From positions 1-64,000 of the forward strand of contig JAKIUF010000011.1 of assembly GCA_021647705.1 (NCBI GenBank): a stretch of 64,000 bases of DNA, written 5' to 3'. Every line of letters begins with the position of its first letter. Position 1 is the stretch's first letter. Shown one piece after another: positions 26,538 through 33,612 of the stretch. This DNA is from Gammaproteobacteria bacterium. GTDB lineage: Bacteria > Pseudomonadota > Gammaproteobacteria > SZUA-152. The notes beneath the pieces were generated by a model. It was not told where the DNA came from. It saw only the letters and a program-made list of their open reading frames with translations, and ran no database searches. Position numbers and translations under genes: made by a program.

Positions 26538-27161
26538 ATGAGTGAGAGTGAAATTATTTATCAAACAGGCTTGCCAGAGCAACTCAGGTCAGATGCCGCC
26601 AGCTTATATGATGAAGCTTTCGGGAAAAATTTTTCAGTAGCAGTACGAAACAATAAAAACCGGCTTCTACTTTTAAATAACTGCTTAATGCCTGAATACG
26701 CGATAGTTGCATTGTCAGAAAACAAACTGATCGGTATTGCTGGCTTTCATGTTCCTGGTGGCTCATTTACTGGAGGAACAACATACAGCGAGTTACTTTC
26801 GCAACTAGGATTCATAAAAGGTAATTGGGCTGCTTTAATTTTTAGTCTTTACGAAAGAAAGCCAGAGCCCGGAGAATTGGTGATGGATGGCATAGCTGTT
26901 CACACAGATTCCAGAGGAAAAGGTGTTGGTAGCAGATTGCTTGAAGAAATAGCATGCTATGCAAAAGATCATGAATTTAAGCGTGTACGATTGGATGTTA
27001 TTGATGTAAACCCAAAGGCAAAAAAACTATACGAACGCAAAGGGTTTAAGAAAGTAAAGGCTGAGTATTTCCCATATTTACGGTGGCTGCTGGGGTTTGG
27101 CGGCTCAACAACAATGGAATTGAATCTTGAAGAAAAAACCCAACCAAAGCCCAGAAAATAA
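26538..27161 (+). CDS. GNAT-family N-acetyltransferase
   Basis: A GNAT fold with the acetyl-CoA motif A VDSRGKGVGSRLLEEI-like segment (HTDSRGKGVGSRLLEEIACYA) and motif B VNPKAKKLYERKGFKK. From ATG 26538 (GGAG five nt before) the protein is 207 aa. The frame is open to 26487 but without a ribosome site. The substrate is unknown. Its AT-rich codon use differs from the housekeeping genes. Confidence 0.85.
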   Translation: MSESEIIYQTGLPEQLRSDAASLYDEAFGKNFSVAVRNNKNRLLLLNNCLMPEYAIVALSENKLIGIAGFHVPGGSFTGGTTYSELLSQLGFIKGNWAALIFSLYERKPEPGELVMDGIAVHTDSRGKGVGSRLLEEIACYAKDHEFKRVRLDVIDVNPKAKKLYERKGFKKVKAEYFPYLRWLLGFGGSTTMELNLEEKTQPKPRK

Positions 27162-27223
27162 GAAATTGGAGAGAGTAAAGGAATGCTGCTCGATGTCATT
27201 AAGTTAACAAATAATAGCATATC

Positions 27224-27297
27224 GTAGGTTGGCGGTGAGCTTGCGAACCCCAATGTGGTCAATGCTGTTGGGGTTCGCAAGCTCACCGCCAACCTAC
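27224..27297. repeat. Perfect 30-bp inverted repeat (non-autonomous element)
   Basis: Arms 27224-27253 and 27268-27297 are perfectly complementary (GTAGGTTGGCGGTGAGCTTG.. and its reverse complement) with a 14-nt loop. There is no T tract, so it is not an ordinary terminator. The arm sequence is of a kind seen repeated in many proteobacterial genomes. Confidence 0.8.
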
Positions 27298-27507
27298 AAC
27301 AAACAAAAAAGTTGGTTTAACTCAATTTTTATCTCGAAGCAGTAGATGATTTGGCTGGGTTGTACTCTGTATTATACATACGATGAAATTGCTACATTAA
27401 ATGCTGCGATTCCTTGTTAACTGCGAAAGCGAGTACAATTGAGGAGTCTTGTGAGGGAAAATTTCATGCGAGGGCAGAGTAATCAGAGTTACTGCTGTGA
27501 CTGTGAG

Positions 27508-27735
27508 TTAGTCAAATTGAAACAACTCTTTAACTTCGACGCCAATCTCGTTAGCGATTTTTTCCAAATTATCAAATTTAGGTCCAAACAGTCCTCGTTC
27601 AATATTACTGATCGATTCAATGGTTAAGCCAGTAGCTTCTGCAAGTTGTTCTTGAGTCAGCCCAGCCTGTTTTCGTAAGGTTTTGAGTCTTTTCCCAAAT
27701 TGAATTTTCAAGTTTGGCAATATTTGTCTCCTCAT
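27508..27735 (-). CDS. XRE-family HTH regulator
   Basis: A small Cro/CI-type DNA-binding protein whose HTH spans LRKQAGLTQEQLAEATGLTIESISNIERG, followed by PKFDNLEKIANEIGVEVKELF. The ATG at 27735 gives 75 aa. A TTG at about 27720 with AGGAG eight nt upstream is an equally good start. The preceding gene on the same strand encodes a tiny membrane protein 18 nt upstream, so the two may form a unit. Confidence 0.82.
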   Translation of the reverse strand: MRRQILPNLKIQFGKRLKTLRKQAGLTQEQLAEATGLTIESISNIERGLFGPKFDNLEKIANEIGVEVKELFQFD

Positions 27736-27752
27736 GCTTTTCTTCAAGATAA

Positions 27753-27923
27753 TTATCTGTCAAAAAATGCATCGCCTGGGGGAAAAGGAGTAGAAGCAGT
27801 ACGCTGGAGAGCTCCAGACAAGTACATGTCTTCGTTAGTTTTTTTCGTTAAACTATTTCCACACCAAAGCCCGTATACGAGCACAAATGAAAGAGCTGCC
27901 AGTCCAAGGCCAATTCCCAACAT
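27753..27923 (-). CDS. 56-residue single-span membrane protein
   Basis: From ATG 27923: MLGIGLGLAALSFVLVYGLW is one strong membrane helix, followed by a short polar tail ending PPGDAFFDR. AAGG lies 11 nt before the ATG. The frame is open further upstream to about 28004 (without ATG), so a longer form with an alternative start is possible. It ends 18 nt before the XRE gene. No family is recognised. Confidence 0.45.
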   Translation of the reverse strand: MLGIGLGLAALSFVLVYGLWCGNSLTKKTNEDMYLSGALQRTASTPFPPGDAFFDR

Positions 27924-28048
27924 ATAAAATGCGCCTTTATCAAGCTTCAGAACCCCGGTAGTTGAATCTAAAGGTGCGCTCCAGATACCATTGAGCGATT
28001 ATTTAACGATCAACAACGTATCCCTGTCTCAAATGTTCTGGGTGTATC

Positions 28049-28069
28049 CCCCGGCCTCGTAGGCCGGGG
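28049..28069 (-). terminator. GC-rich hairpin after katA
   Basis: CCCCGGCCT-CGT-AGGCCGGGG is a perfect 9-bp stem 25 nt after the katA stop. It lacks a clear T tract, so termination is plausible but not certain. Confidence 0.5.
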
Positions 28070-28093
28070 TACGACAGTAAGCATCGAATGGCG

Positions 28094-29551
28094 TTAATCT
28101 ATCCCATCAAGCGGGACATTCAATGCATTTGCGACACCTTGACCATAGGCCGGGTCAGCTTTCAGGCAATTACTGATGTGACGTTTTTGCACATCAATAG
28201 AGGCTCCGCCCACTGAACGGGCGGTATTTTCAAATAACACCTGTTGTTGTTCCGAGGTCATCAGGCGAAACAAATCGCCAGGCTGGGTGTAGTAGTCGTC
28301 ATCGTCTTCACGATGATCCCAGTGGTCTGCTGTGGCACCGACTGCCAGCGGGGGCTCTTTGCTTTCTGGTTGCTCTTGCCATTCACCCAGGCTGTTTGGC
28401 TCATAACCTTTGGTGCTGCCAAAGTTGCCATCGACACGCATCGCTCCATCACGATGAAAACTGTGTACCGGGCAACGTGCTGTGTTGACCGGAATCTGCG
28501 CATGATTAACGCCCAGGCGGTAACGCTGTGTATCACCATAAGAAAAAAGGCGTCCTTGCAGCATTTTGTCCGGTGAAAAACCAATGCCCGGTACGACATT
28601 GGCAGGATTAAACGCGGATTGCTCCACTTCAGCATGGTAATTTTCAGGGTTACGATTGAGTTCCAGCACACCGACATCAATCAGTGGATAGTCTTTGTGT
28701 GACCATACTTTAGTTAAATCGAAAGGGTGAAAGCGGTAAGATTCGGCATCCTTTTCTGGCATGACCTGCACTTTGAAATCCCAGCGTGGGAAATCACCCT
28801 TTTCAATGCTTTCGTACAAATCCTTTTGGTGGCTTTCCCGCTCCTGACCAATCAGTTTTTCCGCTTCTGCATCGGTGAGATTCTCTATGGGTTGCTGACT
28901 CTTGAAGTGAAATTTGACCCAGAAACGCTCGTTATCCGCATTAATAAAACTGAAGGTATGGCTACCAAAACCATGCATATGGCGATAGGTGCGCGGATTA
29001 CCCCGGTCGCTCATCAGAATGGTGATTTGATGCAGTGCTTCGGGTAACAGTGTCCAGAAATCCCAATTGCTGTGGGCGCTGCGCATATTGGTGCGCGGGT
29101 CACGTTTTACTGCGTGATTCAGGTCGGGAAATTTTAGTGGGTCACGCAGGAAGAATACCGGTGTATTGTTTCCAACCATATCCCAGTTGCCTTCGTCAGT
29201 GTAAAACTTGATGGCAAAACCACGGATATCACGCTCCGCATCTGCTGCGCCACGCTCACCTGCAACGGTGGAAAAGCGTAGGAATACGTCGGTTTTTTTA
29301 CCCACTTCAGAAAAAATATTGGCCTTGCTGTACTGACTGATATCATGGGTTACTGTAAAGGTACCGTAAGCTCCTGATCCTTTGGCGTGCATGCGGCGCT
29401 CGGGAATGACTTCACGATTAAAATGTGCCAGTTTTTCCAGAAACCAGATGTCTTGTAACAACATCGGCCCGCGTGGGCCTGCACTCATCACATTTTGATT
29501 ATCACCTACCGGGGTGCCATTACTCTTGGTCAGCTTGGGTTTGTTACTCAT
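28094..29551 (-). CDS. katA: Cytoplasmic haem catalase
   Basis: Catalase converts hydrogen peroxide to water and oxygen. This 485-aa protein has no signal peptide and is of the small-subunit (clade 3-like) type. The distal His lies in [15 protein letters not shown], the distal Asn in [13 protein letters not shown], and the proximal Tyr in [26 protein letters not shown] precedes the ATG. A second, exported catalase follows at 30266-32119 and oxyR lies at 42 kb, so the region forms a peroxide-defence set. Confidence 0.96.
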   Translation of the reverse strand: MSNKPKLTKSNGTPVGDNQNVMSAGPRGPMLLQDIWFLEKLAHFNREVIPERRMHAKGSGAYGTFTVTHDISQYSKANIFSEVGKKTDVFLRFSTVAGERGAADAERDIRGFAIKFYTDEGNWDMVGNNTPVFFLRDPLKFPDLNHAVKRDPRTNMRSAHSNWDFWTLLPEALHQITILMSDRGNPRTYRHMHGFGSHTFSFINADNERFWVKFHFKSQQPIENLTDAEAEKLIGQERESHQKDLYESIEKGDFPRWDFKVQVMPEKDAESYRFHPFDLTKVWSHKDYPLIDVGVLELNRNPENYHAEVEQSAFNPANVVPGIGFSPDKMLQGRLFSYGDTQRYRLGVNHAQIPVNTARCPVHSFHRDGAMRVDGNFGSTKGYEPNSLGEWQEQPESKEPPLAVGATADHWDHREDDDDYYTQPGDLFRLMTSEQQQVLFENTARSVGGASIDVQKRHISNCLKADPAYGQGVANALNVPLDGID

Positions 29552-29627
29552 CTCTCTCTCCTTGATGATTAAGACGGCTGGTTTGGAATGCTCTTTGGAA
29601 TAGACTCAGGAACATGTGCGTTCCTTA

Positions 29628-29653
29628 CTATCGTCAGGCTGTACATTTACTAT
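29628..29653 (-). promoter_or_regulatory. Possible OxyR half-sites upstream of katA
   Basis: On the minus strand two ATAG tetranucleotides are exactly 22 nt apart, the spacing of the first and third contacts in the OxyR consensus. The CTAT halves do not match, so the call is tentative. Confidence 0.3.
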
Positions 29654-29717
29654 AGTGGAAAAATAATGTGTTTTTTGTGCTGGAGAAAAATGAACCAATT
29701 GTCATTGATTCGGCATG

Positions 29718-30200
29718 TTATTTTAAATAATCGGGCACTTTCTCCCGGCCAAACATTTTGGCAAACCCCACAGCGGTCATACCGGCATTATTTTCATGAT
29801 CAGGATTGCATTCATAAGACATCAGTTTTTTTGCCAGCGAAAACTCGCCACGAAATATGGCTGCCATTAACACGGTGTTACCCCGCATGTCGGCGGCACA
29901 GGTGTTGGCCTTTTGCGAAACCAGATAATCGAAGGATTTTGTATGGCCATGGTACGTTGCCACCATCAAGGCTGTGTAACCTTTGTTATTCACAACATCC
30001 ACTGGAAAGCCTGCTTTTATAAATTCTTTTAATACCTCCACATTATTGCTTCTGGCGGCGGCAAAAAAATAGGCTTTTAACTCTTCTTCTGCGGATGAAA
30101 ATTCACCGGGTTGGCTAGCCCAGGTGTTACCAGCCCAAGTGTTACCAGCCCAGGTGCCACCAGAAATCAGTAATATTAAAAGTAATAATATCGTTTTCAT
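29718..30200 (-). CDS. ankB: Exported ankyrin-repeat protein, AnkB-like
   Basis: The 160-aa protein has a signal peptide and three or four ankyrin repeats (NNKGYTALMVATYHGHTKSF, MRGNTVLMAAIFRGEFSLA, NAGMTAVGFAKMFGR). In Pseudomonas aeruginosa the periplasmic ankyrin protein AnkB is encoded with katB and is needed for full KatB activity. Here it directly follows a katB-like gene (66-nt gap, same strand), so the same role is inferred. The end of the signal region carries three tandem G-[GN]-T-W-A units from a 15-bp DNA repeat. Confidence 0.85.
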   Translation of the reverse strand: MKTILLLLILLISGGTWAGNTWAGNTWASQPGEFSSAEEELKAYFFAAARSNNVEVLKEFIKAGFPVDVVNNKGYTALMVATYHGHTKSFDYLVSQKANTCAADMRGNTVLMAAIFRGEFSLAKKLMSYECNPDHENNAGMTAVGFAKMFGREKVPDYLK

Positions 30201-30265
30201 AACAATTTTCTCCTATCAAAAAATAATAATGCAGCGGCCTGTTACGGCCGCTGCATTTCCTTTAT

Positions 30266-32119
30266 TTATTTGGCGAGGCTTTTTACCTGTTCCAAATTTC
30301 CATTAACCGCTTTTGTCAGCCGTTCACCAAAGTCTGCATCTGCCTGATAGAAGTAACTCAGCATAATGTGTTTGGTTTCGTTGTCGCGTACTTTACCCAA
30401 GTCACCGGCCAGATTACTGATCAAGTTGGCGCGCTCTGATTCACTGAAGTTGCGATATAACACACCGGCTTGAGCAAAGGAGGGCTTTCCTGCATTCACC
30501 TTTTGTTGGACATTGCGGGTAACGACTTCTTCAGAGTTGCTAACACTACTGTATGACATATCAATCTGAGCAAAAGGTCGTTTGATAGGACGTTTCTTCT
30601 CCGTTGTCATTGAGTGAGCATTACCGTTTGTTGCCCTTTCAACAGGTTGAGCAAAAGGCCGTTTGATCGGACGTTCCATCACAATCCTCTCTTGGTAAGC
30701 ATTATCGCTAATTACTCTTTCAACAGGTTGCGCAAAAGGCCGTTTAATCGGACGTTTCATCATAACCGTCCTCTGATGGGCGTTACCGGTTACTGATTTT
30801 TCAGAGACCTGGGCAGAAGCCTGGTTTTCCACAATAACCTTTTGTTGAGTGTTACCACTCAATGCCATTTCAGAGTAACGTGCATGACTGTCTTCCACGC
30901 GCACATCAATACGGCTTGGTTGATAATTCACATCCGATTTTTGATGACCATAATTACCCGCACCATCCTGATTCCAGTTGTTGACAGCAACCTGCGGACG
31001 GTTGATTGGCAAATGCTGGTGGTTGGCACCCAGGCGATACAACTGCGTATCGGCATAGGAAAACACTCGACCTTGTAACAAGCGGTCTTCAGAAGGCTCG
31101 ATACCGGGCACGATATTCGCCGGAGAAAAAGCCGATTGTTCCGTTTCCTGGAAAAAATTATCCGGCATACGATTCAGGGTCATTGTGCCTACTTTGGTTT
31201 CTTCTACATCCAGCCACATTTTGGTGGCATCCAGCGGGTTGTAGTCAAAATTTGCAAGCTGTGACGGTTTCAGTACCTTGATGTACAAATCCCACTTGGG
31301 ATAATCACCTTTGGCAATAGCGGCATACATGTCATTCGTCGCATGACTAAAGTCTTTGGCCTGTACTTCCGCAGCCTCTTTGGCACTGAGGTTTTTTATC
31401 CCCTGCTGACTTTTCCAGTGAAATTTCACATAAGTGACATCACCTTCTGCATCCACCATTTTGTAAGAGTGAACTCCCCAGCCATCCATTTGCCGCAAAT
31501 TGGCGGGTGTGCCGTAGTCGGAATATACCCAGGTCAACATGTGAGTGGACTCTGGCACATGACTGAAAAAATCAAAAAAGCGATTGGGGTCCTGTTGATT
31601 AGTGACCGGTGATGGCTTCAATGAATGCACCATATCCGGGAATTTGATCGCATCGCGGATGAAAAATACCGGAAGGTTGTTGCCCACCAGATCCCAATTG
31701 CCTTCACTGGTGTAAAACTTGGTGGCAAAGCCACGCGGATCACGCAGGGTTTCCGGGGAGCCCTTGGAATGAATGACTGTTGAAAAGCGCACAAACACCG
31801 GTGTTTTTCCACCTTTTTTGAACACGGCTGCCCGAGTCAGGTCACTGATGTTACGTGTTGCGACAAATTCGCCATGCACCCCGGTACCACGGGCATGAAC
31901 CACTCGCTCTGGAATGCGTTCACGGGCAAAACGTTGCAGTTTCTGAATCAGATGAACGTCCTGTAACAAAACACCACCATTGGGGCCTGCGGTGAAAGAG
32001 TTTTGATTGTCGCCAACCGGCGCACCGTTGTCGCGGGTTAATGTTGTGGCATTCACTGCTGTTGCCGCGCTGATGGCCAATGCCAAAGCTGAGAGTGTTA
32101 TTTTCATCGGTGTTTTCAT
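30266..32119 (-). CDS. katB: Exported KatB-type catalase with a repeat-expanded linker
   Basis: From ATG 32119 the protein (617 aa) has a signal peptide (MKTPMKITLSALALAISAAT..NA) and a complete catalase core: distal His in ERVVHARGTGVHG, Asn in VGNNLPVFFIRD, proximal Tyr in RVFSYADTQLYRLG. After GAGNYGHQK the usual short linker is replaced by about 130 residues made of five imperfect 23-27-aa units. Three of these contain RPIKRPFAQ. The normal KatB C-terminus (FAQAGVLYRNFSESERANL to ADADFGERL) follows. The in-frame ATGs further upstream would add residues before the signal peptide. Confidence 0.93.
   Translation of the reverse strand: MKTPMKITLSALALAISAATAVNATTLTRDNGAPVGDNQNSFTAGPNGGVLLQDVHLIQKLQRFARERIPERVVHARGTGVHGEFVATRNISDLTRAAVFKKGGKTPVFVRFSTVIHSKGSPETLRDPRGFATKFYTSEGNWDLVGNNLPVFFIRDAIKFPDMVHSLKPSPVTNQQDPNRFFDFFSHVPESTHMLTWVYSDYGTPANLRQMDGWGVHSYKMVDAEGDVTYVKFHWKSQQGIKNLSAKEAAEVQAKDFSHATNDMYAAIAKGDYPKWDLYIKVLKPSQLANFDYNPLDATKMWLDVEETKVGTMTLNRMPDNFFQETEQSAFSPANIVPGIEPSEDRLLQGRVFSYADTQLYRLGANHQHLPINRPQVAVNNWNQDGAGNYGHQKSDVNYQPSRIDVRVEDSHARYSEMALSGNTQQKVIVENQASAQVSEKSVTGNAHQRTVMMKRPIKRPFAQPVERVISDNAYQERIVMERPIKRPFAQPVERATNGNAHSMTTEKKRPIKRPFAQIDMSYSSVSNSEEVVTRNVQQKVNAGKPSFAQAGVLYRNFSESERANLISNLAGDLGKVRDNETKHIMLSYFYQADADFGERLTKAVNGNLEQVKSLAK
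30470..30830 (-). repeat. Coding tandem repeat inside katB
   Basis: Equivalent positions of successive units (FAQ/SAQ codons) lie at 30475, 30571, 30652, 30733 and 30814, giving steps of 96, 81, 81 and 81 bp. All steps are multiples of three. The unit nearest the C-terminus is the native catalase segment (KPSFAQAGVLYR). Confidence 0.85.
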
Positions 32120-32622
32120 GGTCAATATCCTCATTGTGGATTCGTACAAAATTTATTCGCTTGATTTTTGTAGCGAGGGCGAAACACATTGATACGTGGT
32201 GTCATTTCTTGTGTTTGCTGTCTCGACGGAATGAGTATCGTCTTGACGGTCGTTCTAGTAAATCGAATTAAATTGATATTATTGTTCTGTTAAACAGAAT
32301 CATTGAATTGTTGAGAAAAGGTGGAAAATGAGGAAAAGGAAGTAAAATGGTGGCGCTACTTGCGATTACAGATCAACTGACTGATAGGGGGGAGTTAGAG
32401 CTGCGCCATCGCATCATTAATGTGGAATATTGCTTTCCTCGTGCCCACCGATGGAGTCGGCATTTCGACTTTCAAGCTAAGGTGTCAACATCCCGTACTT
32501 TGCAACAGGGTTTGAGCTTCTTACTTCACATCTCACAAAGAAAATACGACATTTAGGCGCTATCGTCATACAATAAGCCTGATACGAATGACATATCATG
32601 AATATACTGATCATAAAAAACT
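32120..32622. other. Divergent intergenic region between katB and ietA
   Basis: No gene of any length is convincing. It contains a perfect inverted repeat TTCTGT-TAA-ACAGAA at 32285-32299, which may be an operator for either direction. The promoters of katB and of the ietA cassette must lie here. Confidence 0.45.
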
Positions 32623-33603
32623 GTGGCTAGTTCTGAACAAATAAAAGCACTATTACTTTCGCATCTCGCAAAGGATGAGGAGCGCTTTTTGTCTGTTGCT
32701 TTACAAATGGCAGCACACGAGGCTCGCAGCGGACACGGCAAACTCGCCCAAGAGCTGAGAGAAATCGTCGATAAAGCCAAAAAACAAGGCAAATCCAGTC
32801 CACCTGTCCCAATATCCAAAGGATTAAAAGACTCGTCAGGATTGTTGTATGCGACAACCCCTCATTTTCGACTGACAGACTTAATCACTAAAAATGATGT
32901 CACAGACAAGCTTGTTCGTGTCATCCGCGAACAGCGTCATATCAGCAAATTAAAAAATCACGGCCTTTCACCCAGGCGCAAGCTGCTGCTTGTCGGTCCG
33001 CCTGGCACGGGGAAAACATTCACCGCATCGGTGTTGGCCAGTGAGCTGGGCTATCCGTTATTTCAGGTCAGGCTGGATGCTGTGATCACTAAATTCATGG
33101 GCGAATCATCGGCAAAACTTAGACAAGTCTTTGATGCCATTCGTGAGGTAAGAGGCATCTATTTTTTTGATGAATTTGATGCGCTTGGTTCTCAGCGGAC
33201 AACACCCAATGATGTTGGCGAAGCAAGACGGATACTGAATAGTTTCTTACAGATGATTGAACAAGATGATTCCAACAGCGTCATTATCTGCGCCACCAAC
33301 CACGCTGAAATTTTGGATTATGCTTTATTTCGGCGTTTTGATGATGTTATTCAATATCAACTACCCGAAAAGAGCGAGATTGTTATCTTACTCAAAAACA
33401 GACTTCAACCCTATGTCACAAAAAGATTTCCGTGGTCCAACCTTGCAACCAAAGCGATAGGACTCAGCAGCGCAGAAATCACGCTTGCTGCCGAAGATGC
33501 TATCAAAGAACTGCTTATTCACGAATACAAAACAATCAGCCCCAACATCATTGAACTTGCCATTAATGACCGTCGTGAAATGAGCTATCAAAAACACCGA
33601 TAA
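32623..33603 (+). CDS. ietA: AAA-family ATPase, IetA-type
   Basis: The 326-aa ATPase has an N-terminal helical segment (about 1-60), then an AAA domain with Walker A GPPGTGKT (125-132), pore-loop-like KFMGESSAKLR, Walker B IYFFDEFD (D183, E184), sensor-1 ICATN and sensor-2/arginine-finger region ALFRRFDD. The architecture matches FtsH/CDC48-like ATPases encoded next to subtilases. The IetA/IetS pair is known from Agrobacterium plasmids as a stability module and as an anti-phage system. It starts with GTG and ends 9 nt before the protease. It is named by pairing and domain content, not by alignment. Confidence 0.8.
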   Translation: MASSEQIKALLLSHLAKDEERFLSVALQMAAHEARSGHGKLAQELREIVDKAKKQGKSSPPVPISKGLKDSSGLLYATTPHFRLTDLITKNDVTDKLVRVIREQRHISKLKNHGLSPRRKLLLVGPPGTGKTFTASVLASELGYPLFQVRLDAVITKFMGESSAKLRQVFDAIREVRGIYFFDEFDALGSQRTTPNDVGEARRILNSFLQMIEQDDSNSVIICATNHAEILDYALFRRFDDVIQYQLPEKSEIVILLKNRLQPYVTKRFPWSNLATKAIGLSSAEITLAAEDAIKELLIHEYKTISPNIIELAINDRREMSYQKHR

Positions 33604-33612
33604 GGAGACAGG

